Assembly (NCBI GenBank): GCA_008729055.1
Contig: SDUX01000005.1
Location: 1,059,620 to 1,123,619, forward strand
Direction of reading: 5' to 3'
Length of the DNA: 64,000 nt
Source of the DNA: Pyropia haitanensis
Taxonomy: Eukaryota > Rhodophyta > Bangiophyceae > Bangiales > Bangiaceae
Shown piece after piece: positions 8,985-18,734 of this stretch. Numbering within the stretch: the first letter of the stretch is position 1; each line of letters begins with the position of its first letter. Position numbers and translations under genes: made by a program. The notes beneath the pieces are model-generated. The model did no database searches and was not told the DNA's origin. It worked only from the letters and a program-made list of their open reading frames with translations.

Positions 8985-10487
8985 ACGCGCCGAACAGTTG
9001 CGCAGTACAATCGGAATGGCTCCAGCTGGGACGTTCCCGACAGCGCGTCCGTGTTTGCCAGGTGCATGCACAAGCATGCAGACGCCATGCTGCCGAATTT
9101 CCTCTGGATTTCTCGCCAAGGACGTCTGGGACAGTGTCCTCGTGTTTGTTTGGTGCTTGGGCCCGCATGCTGACTCCATTCTATCGAGTTTCCTGAGGAG
9201 ACGTCACCTGGACGCCTCCGCTATACACGCCGCAGCACATTGGCAGCATCTCTGGCCGTGGTATGCCCATCACTAAGCAGCTCATCTGTTCAGAAAGCTC
9301 CGATTTTTGTTTTATGGTGATGCAGAACAACGTCTTGCTCACACTACCACGACCTGCGACCTCAGCAGCGCCCACCACCTACGGCGCCCCACATCCCTAC
9401 AACGCACCTCCCCCGTTACCACGCCCTCACTGCGTACCACGACACACGCACGCGCGCCGGTAAACCCCCGCACCATACCCTAAACGTATAAGACGCCCAA
9501 CCCCGTCGCAAGCCCTCACGCTTTCGCCAACAGCACGCACACACGCACCGTCAATGCACGCCACGCCAAGACCCGCCACACCCGTGTGCTCCTGCCCGGC
9601 GAGGCCCTTGCCAGCAACCGCAGCAGCAACGGCCCACGTCTTTTCGCCCCCGCGCCCATCAAACAGGTTGGCCCACCCACTCACACCCTGACCATCCAAG
9701 GACCTCGTTCACAGCACACATCCACGCCCCTCCCGGTTCCCACCGCCCACGCCAGTCGACCCTCCCCCTGCCAGCAGCACCCGCCAACGTCACCCATGCC
9801 ACACGCCGCTTAAATAACAAACCATCCATCCAAGCAGGACAAAACAGTCATCACCTCGCCAACGTCTATAGACCAGTTCACAACTCCCCTGTTGACCGGT
9901 CAGCGCCACCACCCGGCCAGCTCCCAAACATAGAACACGACTGCCATGCTCAATGCCGCTCCAACAGCCGATAAACAGCGCACGCATGATCACAACAACC
10001 ACGACCATCCCCCCTCACACCCCCCAAACACATGCCAAGTGCCCCAGCGGTGACCTGTACGCTCGACTCCACAGCGCCGTTTTCGACCCGCCACAGCAGA
10101 CCACCTCCACCGCCAGGACCAAATCGCGGCGGGTGCAGCTCATCACACAGTGCCGCCGTTCCCGCCATGGTCGTTGGCACCTGTGGTATATGATCGATCT
10201 CAACCGGGACCAGAAATACCCTCCGGGGAAAGGGGGAGGTAAATGGGAAGAGGGAACTACGAGTTAGGCGTTAGCTGTTGCCTCACGCGCCTGGCGGCAG
10301 GGTCGCCAGAGATGCACGGTAGTACACACGGGGAAGAGGGTCGCAAACGCGCAGTTGTTTTTCCCGGGGACGCGGGCCACGGGCGCCCTGCTGTCCCATC
10401 TAAAAAGCAAGAGGAAGGCGCACCGGCCTTTGGCCCGGTAGCCCCCCTATCGAACCCCTCGGGAGATATTGGAGGGGAGACCGAGTC
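8985..10487. other. Spacer between the two MITEs, no gene seen
   Basis: About 1.5 kb. The middle (9330-9800) is strongly C-rich on the + strand with few G, and the remainder is mixed. I see no domain, RNA gene or clear repeat. Short open frames here have no supporting feature. Confidence 0.5.
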
Positions 10488-11085
10488 TAAGAGCACATCC
10501 AGCAACGTCGGGACCAACGGTCAAATGGTTCATTTCAGCGAACACGTGCGCGCTTCTGGTTGGATGCCCATTTCTGTTGGGGCGTGCCCTAACCGGTCTT
10601 GCAGGACTTGTATGGAACGGGGCGCAGACTAGCCGAAAAGGCGGAAGGATGGGTTCACGCCGGTGGGAGAACAAAGACCCAACCCCATTCCTCGAATGTA
10701 GCTTCAAATCGAGATCAGAGAAGCAGCTGGCATGCGAGCCCGCGATCGTCCACAGCCACGTTTCAGTCATCCCATTGGTCCGATTTTGTTTCACAGGTCG
10801 CCAACAGAATGGGGATGGTCCCGCTCGCTCCCCATTCTCACACAAATTGGGGCGCAAGAGAGACCAACCCCATCCTGCGATCCGAATATGCAGAGTACTA
10901 TTCAAAATATATGAATCAGATTCGTCATATATGGCCTGCCGTTGGGGCGTCATGCGGCCGTTTGTATTGACTGCTGAGCGTTCGAACCCCATCCAGCAAA
11001 TATGAGAGCCACGTGTACGTATTCGCGACCATCCTGGCATTGTTGGGGGTGCTCTAACCTCGTCGATCTCCCCCAATATCTCCCC
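10461..11085. repeat. Palindrome interrupted by MITE copy B
   Basis: GGGAGATATTGGAGGGGAGA at 10461-10480 is nearly the reverse complement of TCTCCCCCAATATCTCCCC at about 11067-11085. The two arms flank copy B almost symmetrically (about 10 bp outside each TAA). Removing B would leave a hairpin-forming sequence of roughly 60 bp. Confidence 0.75.
10491..11054 (-). mobile_element. Tourist-like (PIF/Harbinger) MITE, copy B
   Basis: A 564-bp element, inverted relative to copy A. It starts GAGCACATCCAGCAACGTC and ends CATTGTTGGGGGTGCTC (bottom strand GAGCACCCCCAACAATG). TAA lies immediately outside both ends (10488-10490 and 11055-11057). The two ends match each other imperfectly over about 20 bp. 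It is non-autonomous, with no open frame of interest; a PIF/Harbinger transposase would be expected to move it. Confidence 0.88.
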
Positions 11086-11309
11086 TACTGCTATTTCTGA
11101 TAATATCGCTCCAAGATATCCCTCACAAATACAAAGAAGCATTCCCTCATGATTCGATCACGGGACGGGCGCGAGACCGGATCCGGCCCTCCGCCTTGGA
11201 CCCGTTTCGTTCTGCGACCGGCAGCCCGCGCCCGCCACCCTCCCGTACGGGTGTGTCCTGCGCCCGTCCGCCTCTGTGCAGCCGGAACCGTCCGGGGGGT
11301 CGCCGGATG
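11058..11309. other. Intergenic, no gene seen
   Basis: Contains the right arm of the interrupted palindrome, then GC-rich sequence just downstream (on the bottom strand) of the small gene ending at 11310. No feature supported. Confidence 0.5.
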
Positions 11310-11573
11310 CTACACCATCCTGTCAAACATTCGCTTTAGTGTAGTCTCGATGCCAGCGGTCGGTGGCTGCTTGAGGATATTGACATTGCCGCCAGGATCT
11401 GTCCCGAGGTACATGGGCATTTCAGACGAGTGGCGGACAGAGCGGATGTGGGTCTTTCTGTTCAACATGTATCCCTTGCCCGCATGGTTCGAGGCAGGCT
11501 CAACGCGTTGGGCAAGGTTGGCGACGGGGGGCACGCTGAGGTCGTCGGCGGGTTCGGTAGGGGTGGTGGCCAT
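11310..11573 (-). CDS. Small hypothetical protein (87 aa)
   Basis: An 87-residue frame from the ATG at 11573 to a TAG. The start context on the bottom strand (CTCCGCCATGGCC) is a strong Kozak-like sequence. Unlike most open frames here, the product is not low complexity: it has a balanced composition, a basic middle (NRKTHIRSVRHSS), PMYLGTDPGGNVNIL, and a C-terminal basic amphipathic stretch ending KRMFDRMV. No signal peptide or membrane segment is seen and I recognise no family. It could be a complete small protein or one exon of a larger gene. The copia element is inserted about 450 bp upstream of its start. Confidence 0.4.
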   Translation of the reverse strand: MATTPTEPADDLSVPPVANLAQRVEPASNHAGKGYMLNRKTHIRSVRHSSEMPMYLGTDPGGNVNILKQPPTAGIETTLKRMFDRMV

Positions 11574-12024
11574 GGCGGAGATGGAGCGGGCGACGACGCT
11601 CGTCGCCGCGACAGCGACACGTGCGGCTGTGAGAACGGGTGCGTCGACGGCGCCGCCGTGGCGGTCCCCACCCTCGTGTGCAGCGCAAAAAAAAACGTAC
11701 CGTGTCAGGGAAGGCGGTGGAGATGGCAGCTCTCATGCCTATGGCGGCGGCCCGTGCGTCGGGGGGGGCCGCCACCCCCCCCTCCCTGGACGACAGTGGT
11801 GGGAGCGGGAGCGGGGGCGGCCGCCACCCCCCTTGGATGACAAGGACGGCGGTGGGGTGGACGGGGGACGCGATTCCCCCGTCAGGGGCTTGCACGACGA
11901 GCAGGGGGGACCGTCACCCCTCCCCTGCAATCCGGGGTGGGGTGGGCAGTCCCGGGACCCATCCGGGCGGCGACAGCGGCTATATGGGCAGTGTGTGCGG
12001 GTGACCTCTTGAATGGGGCGTGGA
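11574..12024. other. Upstream region of the 11310-11573 gene, low complexity
   Basis: GC-rich sequence with G and C runs (11760-11830) and an A9 tract near 11690. It would contain the promoter of the small gene, if that gene is real. It ends at the copia insertion point. Confidence 0.4.
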
Positions 12025-12433
12025 TGTGAGTTTCTGGGCGACCTGGGCCGCATCCTCGCGCTCAGATGGATGGCGCCATGCGGAGGGCATGGCTATTTGA
12101 ATCGGATCCATGCTTTGTTTGTCGTTTGTTGGGATCAGATTTGTGATTGTATGGAGGGCACTGCCTTTGTTTTTGATTGGATGTTTTGTGCGTGTGCTGC
12201 CGCACCCGAGAGGAGGGTGCTCGGCGGATGTTTGGCCCGGGTGAGGGGGGGCCCGAGAGCCCGCGTGGCGCGGGTCGGGTATATCTGCGCGGGCCGTGCG
12301 CCGGTGCGACGGCCGCGGCCGACGCCGGCAGACTTGACACCACGCCGACGCTCCCCTGTTGGGAGCTTCGGCGCGTGGCGGCGGGTCGTTGGGAATACAC
12401 TGCTTGTTTCTCATCATCTCGCCGATTTCCACA
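12025..12433 (+). repeat. 5' LTR of the copia element
   Basis: 409 bp, starting TGTGAG and ending TTCCACA (TG...CA). Identical to 18735-19143 except for three substitutions. The element promoter should lie here; a GGGTATATCTGCG motif at about 12277 is a candidate TATA-like site. Confidence 0.96.
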
Positions 12434-12468
12434 ATCGCGATTTATCCTTTGGCGAGGACGACGCGCGC

Positions 12469-12645
12469 GCCGGCGACGCGTGCGGGCACCGCGCGCACGA
12501 CGACGACGCGTGCGGCGACGCGCGCGAGCACCGCGCGCACGACGACGACGAGCACGGCGACGCGCGCGAGCACCGCGCGCACGACGACGACGCGTGCGGC
12601 GACGCGCGCGAGCACCGCGCGCACGACGACGACGCGCACGGCGAC
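12469..12645. repeat. 39-bp tandem repeat in the copia leader
   Basis: About four units built from GACGACGACGCGTGCGGCGA followed by CGCGCGAGCACCGCGCGCAC, spaced 39 bp. In one + frame they would encode 13-residue His/Asp-rich units, but no start codon or gene context supports translation. Confidence 0.85.
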
Positions 12646-12656
12646 GACGGTGTGGA

Positions 12657-12865
12657 GCGCGCGTGCGTGGCGCGGGTGTAGGGGTAGTGCGTTACGTATG
12701 CGGGTGGTCGAGCCCCCGAGCGAGCGTTACTGATCCCGGCATTCGTTGCCGCGTACGCGGCTGGAGGTGACAGCGCGAGGGCGCGCGTGCGTGGTGGAGG
12801 TGTCGGGGTAGTGCGTTGCGTATGCGGGTGGTCGAGCCCCCGAGCGAGCGTTACTGATCCTGGCG
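12657..12865. repeat. 85-bp direct repeat, period 124 bp, in the copia leader
   Basis: Copies at 12657-12741 and 12781-12865 share GCGCGCGTGCGTGG, GGGGTAGTGCGTT, GTATGCGGGTGGTCGAGCCC and GAGCGAGCGTTACTGATC, with a few substitutions. Confidence 0.88.
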
Positions 12866-13721
12866 CGTCCCCCACGTGCGCGATAGCCATTGCCCTCTCA
12901 CGCGGCGGACTGCGGGGTGTGATTTTGATCGGCGTACTGGTTTGACTGGCAGAGCTAACCTTGACCTGCTACACAACCTGGGGCTCCGGCCTGTCTAGGT
13001 TGGCAGGTCTCGGTCGTATCCCTGGTCTTGGGGGTTTGATGCTTTGACGCCACGGGTGTGCTTTCGACTTCTGATCCCGAGTCTTTGTGCTCAGCGGGTG
13101 GATGGCCGTAAGGTCTGCGGTCGAGGCCCCCAAGGTCACTTCAGTACGTTGTGATTGCCCCCTGTTTACGTTTGTGTGTTAGGTGCCCGCCTAGCCATAC
13201 ACACCCCAAGGCTGGAGCGGATCGACGACTACACGCCAAGGAAGCGGACAGGTCGTCGCACGAGAGGTGGGGTGCGCCCTCGGAGGTGGCAACAAGGCCT
13301 TTTTCCGTTGTACGGAAGGCTGCCCATTTTGCCTGCGAGCCCGTGGGGCGCCGCGCACTTGCGACGACGCCGGGTAGAGCGCCTTCGGGAGCGGGGACCG
13401 TAGAGAGGAGGTGAGCGCGATCCTTGGGCACCTCGAGGTTTTGTAGTTGGCTCAGCCACTCGACCTTGTACGGGGCCCTTGCGTGACCGTTCGTCTCCCC
13501 TGCCCGCGCGAAAGCGTGGGCGGACTGTGGTGCGTTGTGGGATCTCTGGCATAGGTCCCGCTGCGTCTCTCCTCCTTTTGGGGCTTGAGCGTAGTGGAGA
13601 GGCTGAGCCGGTGGGTGCCCTTCGTGACCCGCTGCGTCGTGCTCGCTTTGAGTTCGTCTACCAAGGCCACCCCTGGCCAGGAAGGCGCAGCCCGACCTGT
13701 GTATTGGCTACCTAGCCCAAC

Positions 13722-15467
13722 ATGTCGGGCGCGAGCACAACGACGGCCGACTTCCTGCCGGACCTCGCCACTGAGCACCTGACGGAGATGCAGCTCGGCT
13801 TGATGCTGGCGATCCGTGCTCTGGCAGCCGGGACAGGCGACGACCTTCTGGACGGCGAGGAGTTGCGCCTGGTGGTGGCGGATCTGTACCCACCTGGTGT
13901 GATACTCAGCCCCGAAATGTTGCGTGTGCCACTGCTGCATCAAGGCCTACTGAACTTCCTCCGTGACCGCGCCGTCACGCTTGGCGGTGACTCAGGAATG
14001 CGCAGCGTGAAGCGGCTCGCTGCGACTCTTTACCCGGCGGGGCCCGACAAGGACTTTGCCGTGAGCGTTCTCAACAGCCTGGAGGAACGCCAAGCACAAC
14101 TCTGCCGCTACGGTGACGCCCCCGCAATGCCCGGCTTGCCGTCGGGGCTCGACCGTCCGTCTGCCACAGCTGGGCCTTCGCGTGCGACTTCTCATGCGCT
14201 GCACGGCGGCGGTTCACCTGGACTGGACCATGCGGTGCAGCAGCTCGGACTGCCGCAGGACGTGCGCTATAGCGGCGGAGCCCCGACGGCAGGTCGGGAG
14301 CCGTCCTCTTCCCTGCCGCCTCTGGCCAGCTTTGGCGGCCAGGCGACGTATCTACGTGACCCGCTGGCGCGCGCGGACGCCCCTACGTCGATGAACGAAG
14401 CGGCCGACAGCAACCTGGCTCACCGCGTATCGCTACGGTTCAAGGACAACCACGCCAAGTTCTCGGGAGACGCGCACGAGTGCCTTGACGACTACGTGGC
14501 AGAATACGACCTCGTCGGCCGCGATTTCGGCCTTTCACGTGAGCAGAAGCTGCGCTACTTCCATAACCTTCTCCGTGGAGTTGCTAAGCGCTACTACCTG
14601 TCGAAGCTCGAGCCGTCCGCGGCCTCCTACGCTGATGCTGTCAGGAGCATTCGAGCTGAGTACCACTCGGCGATCCACCAGAGCCAGGCGCAGAACACCC
14701 TGTCAAGTCTTCGGATGTCCAACTTTGTGGCCGAGGGCATGACCGAGGAGAAGGCGCTGATGGAAACCTACAAGACTGTGGCTAAAGTCTCGAAGCTGCT
14801 CCCTACCTCTCACAAGGGGGAGGCTCACCGCATCAACTACCTTAGGGGGGCCGTTCTGGGCTACTCCTGGGCGACTGAGCCGCTGAGTCGCATCCCCACC
14901 GCTCAACTCGGCTTCCAACAGCTGTACGGGGAGTTGCAGTCTGCCTTGTTCTTGAGCACGGAGGCCAAGCGTGCACTTGTCCAAGACGGCGCCGTCACCG
15001 CCAAGCCTGTAGCCACGAGCTCTGGGACCTTGCACGTGCTGTACGAAGGGCAGCGCTGGTATGCCAACAACCCTAAGGGTAAGATGGACCGAGCCGCCGG
15101 CAAGACGGCAAGTCGGTTCAATCCGCTGTCGTTGATGGGCTGCTTCAAATGTGACAAGCCGGACCACGCCGCCAAAGACTGCCCCGCTCCGCACAATGGA
15201 GCAAAGGAAGAAAGCCGCCGTCAGGAGTACCAGGTCAAGCGGAACGCCAAGCGCGCAGCCGTCCTCCAGGTGTTGTACGAGTCATGTGGAGAGGCCGCTG
15301 CGCTGGGCGACTGGCCTGAGAATAAGCGGGCTTCGGGCGCTGCCGGTGATGATGGTGGAGTGCAAGACACCTTGTACCAGGCGCTCATGGACGGGACTGA
15401 CATGACGGGCCAGTCGGCCGATCGCGGCGCCGAGCACGATGGAAAGGTTTTTCCGCCGAGGGAGTGA
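13722..15467 (+). CDS. gag: Copia Gag polyprotein
   Basis: 581 residues from the ATG at 13722. A long helical N-terminal and central region is followed by a zinc knuckle at residues 474-487 (C-x2-C-x4-H-x4-C in CFKCDKPDHAAKDC), the nucleic-acid-binding signature of nucleocapsid. The protein should assemble the virus-like particle and package element RNA. Its frame overlaps pol by 67 nt (15401-15467), pol lying in the -1 frame, so pol is probably made as a Gag-Pol fusion by -1 frameshifting. The region around zinc-knuckle residue 474 and the downstream basic tail (KRNAKRAA) are intact, and there are no internal stops. Confidence 0.93.
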   Translation: MSGASTTTADFLPDLATEHLTEMQLGLMLAIRALAAGTGDDLLDGEELRLVVADLYPPGVILSPEMLRVPLLHQGLLNFLRDRAVTLGGDSGMRSVKRLAATLYPAGPDKDFAVSVLNSLEERQAQLCRYGDAPAMPGLPSGLDRPSATAGPSRATSHALHGGGSPGLDHAVQQLGLPQDVRYSGGAPTAGREPSSSLPPLASFGGQATYLRDPLARADAPTSMNEAADSNLAHRVSLRFKDNHAKFSGDAHECLDDYVAEYDLVGRDFGLSREQKLRYFHNLLRGVAKRYYLSKLEPSAASYADAVRSIRAEYHSAIHQSQAQNTLSSLRMSNFVAEGMTEEKALMETYKTVAKVSKLLPTSHKGEAHRINYLRGAVLGYSWATEPLSRIPTAQLGFQQLYGELQSALFLSTEAKRALVQDGAVTAKPVATSSGTLHVLYEGQRWYANNPKGKMDRAAGKTASRFNPLSLMGCFKCDKPDHAAKDCPAPHNGAKEESRRQEYQVKRNAKRAAVLQVLYESCGEAAALGDWPENKRASGAAGDDGGVQDTLYQALMDGTDMTGQSADRGAEHDGKVFPPRE

Positions 15468-18400
15468 TCCGTCGCCGCTCCCTCAAGCAAAGACGAACCG
15501 ATCCACCTGACCGACAGGCCAACCCTGTCGATATCTGCCTGGCAGCCGACAAGACCGACTTGAGCTTGCTGCCCCCGTCTGCAGAGTTTCACGGCGCCTG
15601 TCTGGACACGGGGGCCCAGAAGACTGTCATCGGCAAGCAGCAAGCCGACGCCTACGCAGTGGCACACGGCGTTGGTAGAACGTCCTTGGGGCCGCCACGG
15701 CCAAACGTCTTCCGGTTTGGAGGTGGACGGCATCGGTCGGTAAGTACCCTGGACGTGCGAGTGCCCATTGCCCAAGACTTCTTCCTGATGCTGACGGTGG
15801 ACGTCATCGACCTTAACGTGCCGCTGCTGCTCGGTCTGGAGACTATGGACCAGCACCGGATGTACTTCAACAACACCACGAACACGTTGGTGTGCACCAC
15901 GAACACGTTGGTGTGTGTGAACGAGGGCGTTGGTTTGCCTGTGGTACGGAAGCTTGGCCATGCCTACTACGAGTGGGGACCCGATGTGCTGTACACGTAC
16001 CCGGAGCTGCAGAAGATCCACAAGCACTTCTTCCACGCTAAGCCAGAGCGGCTCTACAACGTGATGAAGCGCGCTGACGTGCCCGACGTGGGGCCGGACA
16101 CTCTGAAGCAACTGCAGGACGTGGCATCCGGGTGTGACGTGTGCCAACGCTTGGCGCAGGAGCCGAGCCGGTTTCGTGTGGCGCTGCCTGAGGAGGATTG
16201 CTGTTTCAACCGTCTGGTCTACATTGATCTCATGTTCTTGGAGCAAAAGGCGGTGCTACATGCCGTAGACCGAGACACCCTCTTCAGCGCGGCCACCGCC
16301 CTCAACGGACGGTCGGCGGCAGACGTATGGGACGCCTTTATGGACGTCTGGGTCACTCCACTCGTGGGCTATCCAGATGAGCTGCACGTGGACGCCGGGT
16401 CTCAGCTGCGCTCCGTTAGCTTCCTGGCGTTGCTGAGCAGCTCGGGCGTCAAGATGCGTCCATCCGGCGTGGAAAGCCACAACGCGCTTGGGGCGGGGGA
16501 GCGCTACCATGCGTACCTGCGGCAGCTCTTCAAGCGAGTCCGAGCCGACCATCCCGCAGTGCCATTCAAAATGGCACTCTCCATGTCAGTCTGGGTCATG
16601 AACCAGACGGCAGGCCCCCGCGGGCTATCACCCATATTGCTCGTCTTCGGTATTCATCCTCGAATGCCGGTCAACGCGGTGGACCTCCCTAACCATCGTG
16701 AACGCTGCAAGGCACTCGTGGAAGCGCGGGTGGACATGGCAAAGCACGTCGCTCGTGATCGACTGGGCCGCGCGCTGAGCTCTCAGGTGCCCCGAGCAGC
16801 TGTCGCGGATATCAGCCCGGCCATGGACGTTCTGGCATACCGCGAGAAGCCGGTCGACAAGTGGGAGGGCCCATACCGCGTGGTCAGCTGCAGCAACAAG
16901 CAGGTATGGCTGGATGTGAAAGGGAAGGCCAAGATGTTCTCCATCGACAAGGTGAAGGAGTACGTCCCCCCCCCCGTGTCTGGGGATGATGGCTCGACGG
17001 TTCCGGCTGCCCCATCTCCCTCTGATGACGCTGTCGCCTCCATCCTCGACGGCATCATTGGAGGAGACACGCTAGTCGCCGAACTCGGTCGACGGACGGG
17101 GGAGCTACGGGAAAAGGCGTACCGATGCGCGGCGGCGGAGTTGATCACCCCTGGAGACATCTTCATAACGGAAGTCCTCAAAGCAGGAGACCCGCGCATC
17201 TCGTCCCCTGCCATCCAAGGGGCTCGGTTGAAGGAGGCGGAAGGACTACTGCGACGCGGCGCGTTTGAGAGAGTGCCCCGCTCCTCGGTGCCGGAGGGGG
17301 CCACCATCCTTGGTGGTCGATTTGTCGACGCGTTTAAGAAAGTGGGAACGGACGAAGAGATGCCCAAGTCACGCCTGGTCGGCCAGGGGCACAAGGACAA
17401 GGCGAAGCCTTTCATTGTCCACAGCGCGTCAGCTCTACGACAGAGCTCAACAAGACTGCTCGTCTCTACAAGTGCGGTTCTCGGCTACCGGCTCTTCCTG
17501 CACGACGTGGACCAAGCTTACCTGCAGAGCAAGGACAAGCTCTCGCGGGACATCTACCTCAAGCTACGCCACGACGACGCCCAGCTGTTTGGGCTGGCCG
17601 AGGGAGAGCTGCTGAAAGTACTCCTGCCCTTGTATGGTATCCCCGACTCGGGAGACTACTGGGACGTGACGGTCACCGCGCATGCTGAGAAAGACCTCGA
17701 GCTGTCTTCCCTCACTGGGGACCCGTCTCTGTTCGTGAAGCGGAACGACGACAGCTTCGACGGGATCATGGGCAACTACGTCGATGACTTCGTGCACGGC
17801 GGCAACGAGCGGTTCCAGGAGCTGACGCTCAAGACCCTCAACGTGTTCGAGGCAAAGCCCAGAAAGTGGGACTGCTTCGAGTTCGTCGGGGTCACGATCA
17901 ACACCAAGCAAGGGGAGGCCCGCTCTTTCACCCTCAGCCAGGAGAAGTACGTGGACGCGGCAGCCAAGCAGGCGCTGGACATTGACTACGAGACGTTCGT
18001 GTCCGTGCGCGCTGGATTTGCCTGGCTGGCGCATAGCCGACCGGACCTATGCTGTGCCATCAACCGCTCAGCTCAGGTGACACCTGTATCCTTCTGCAAG
18101 CGGCACGTGCAGGAGCTGAACAAGGCCATCAAGCGCGCGAAAGCCACATCGGATCTGACAATGTCGTACACCCCGCTCGACCGAGAGACGCTGCACTTGC
18201 GCGTTTACGCTGACGCGTCTTTCGCTAACAACGACGACCTGTCGTCGCAGATTGGCTATGTCGTGCTTCTTTGCGACAGCTCGGACAGCTGCCACGTGCT
18301 GGCGTACTCGAGCAAGAAGGCTCGCCGAGTGGTGCGCAGTATCATGGCTGGGGAGGTATACGCCTTTGAGGACGCCTTTGATGCCGCGTTCATCATTAAG

Positions 18401-18733
18401 CACGACTTGGAGTTCATCTACCGGCAGCACCTGCCGCTCATTATGCTGACCGACTCCAAGCAAATGTTTGACGTCGTGACGCGGGCGTCCCACACTACGG
18501 AAAGGCGGCTGATGATCGACGTAGCGGCAGCGCGGGAGGCCTACAAGCGCAACGAGATCTCCAACGTTGGTTTGGTTGAGTCTGAGCACAACGTAGCCGA
18601 CGGGCTTACCAAGCCCGGACCGTGCGCGGCCTTGGAGGCGGTGTTACGGACGGGCAGGGACACCAACCCTGTGCAGCAGTGGATCATTCGGTCCCCGGCG
18701 TCGACTGAGCGCTCGGCTGAGGGAAAGCCGTGA
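15401..18733 (+). CDS. pol: Copia Pol polyprotein (PR-IN-RT-RH)
   Basis: Open in the -1 frame relative to gag from 15401 to the TGA at 18731; there is no early ATG, and a GTG at 15464 is residue 1 in this numbering (1089 aa). Protease: DTG at 48-50. Integrase: zinc-binding His residues around 186-191 and C224/C227, then D255, D310 and E346 (exact D-35-E). Reverse transcriptase: D681 in HDVDQAYLQ and YVDD at 772-775. RNase H: D917 in YADASF, E964, D997 and D1046. All catalytic residues are present and no stop or frameshift interrupts them. The order integrase before RT defines Ty1/copia. The stop codon is 1 bp from the 3' LTR, so the purine-rich GAGGGAAAG before it (about 18719-18727), a possible polypurine tract, is coding. 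Confidence 0.95.
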   Translation, partial: HDGPVGRSRRRARWKGFSAEGVIRRRSLKQRRTDPPDRQANPVDICLAADKTDLSLLPPSAEFHGACLDTGAQKTVIGKQQADAYAVAHGVGRTSLGPPRPNVFRFGGGRHRSVSTLDVRVPIAQDFFLMLTVDVIDLNVPLLLGLETMDQHRMYFNNTTNTLVCTTNTLVCVNEGVGLPVVRKLGHAYYEWGPDVLYTYPELQKIHKHFFHAKPERLYNVMKRADVPDVGPDTLKQLQDVASGCDVCQRLAQEPSRFRVALPEEDCCFNRLVYIDLMFLEQKAVLHAVDRDTLFSAATALNGRSAADVWDAFMDVWVTPLVGYPDELHVDAGSQLRSVSFLALLSSSGVKMRPSGVESHNALGAGERYHAYLRQLFKRVRADHPAVPFKMALSMSVWVMNQTAGPRGLSPILLVFGIHPRMPVNAVDLPNHRERCKALVEARVDMAKHVARDRLGRALSSQVPRAAVADISPAMDVLAYREKPVDKWEGPYRVVSCSNKQVWLDVKGKAKMFSIDKVKEYVPPPVSGDDGSTVPAAPSPSDDAVASILDGIIGGDTLVAELGRRTGELREKAYRCAAAELITPGDIFITEVLKAGDPRISSPAIQGARLKEAEGLLRRGAFERVPRSSVPEGATILGGRFVDAFKKVGTDEEMPKSRLVGQGHKDKAKPFIVHSASALRQSSTRLLVSTSAVLGYRLFLHDVDQAYLQSKDKLSRDIYLKLRHDDAQLFGLAEGELLKVLLPLYGIPDSGDYWDVTVTAHAEKDLELSSLTGDPSLFVKRNDDSFDGIMGNYVDDFVHGGNERFQELTLKTLNVFEAKPRKWDCFEFVGVTINTKQGEARSFTLSQEKYVDAAAKQALDIDYETFVSVRAGFAWLAHSRPDLCCAINRSAQVTPVSFCKRHVQELNKAIKRAKATSDLTMSYTPLDRETLHLRVYADASFANNDDLSSQIGYVVLLCDSSDSCHVLAYSSKKARRVVRSIMAGEVYAFEDAFDAAFIIKHDLEFIYRQHLPLIMLTDSKQMFDVVTRASHTTERRLMIDVAAAREAYKRNEISNVGLVESEHNVADGLTKPGPCAALEAVLRTGRDTNPVQQWIIRSPASTERSAEGKP
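15875..15916 (+). repeat. 21-bp tandem duplication inside pol
   Basis: CACCACGAACACGTTGGTGT is present twice in succession (period 21 bp), duplicating the residues NTLVCTT between protease and integrase without shifting the frame. Confidence 0.9.
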
Positions 18734-18734
18734 G

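Larger units (their letters stand above)
12434..13721 (+). other. Long copia leader (LTR to gag start)
   Basis: A 1.29-kb untranslated leader, long for a copia element. No initiator-tRNA primer-binding site is obvious directly after the LTR; a TGGCGAGG motif starts 17 nt downstream at 12450 and is a weak candidate. The leader holds a 39-bp tandem repeat and an 85-bp direct repeat (separate entries). Confidence 0.6.

Noticed and set aside
7697..11054. Inverted copies as arms of one foldback transposon
   Set aside because: Each copy has its own complete ends and its own TTA or TAA duplication, so they are separate insertions.
12469..12645. His/Asp-rich 13-residue repeat protein in the copia leader
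   Set aside because: It lies in the untranslated leader with no start codon context and is better explained as a DNA minisatellite.
12469..12645. CRISPR-like array (regular 39-bp repeat)
   Set aside because: There are no unique spacers and no cas genes, and the context is a eukaryotic retrotransposon leader.
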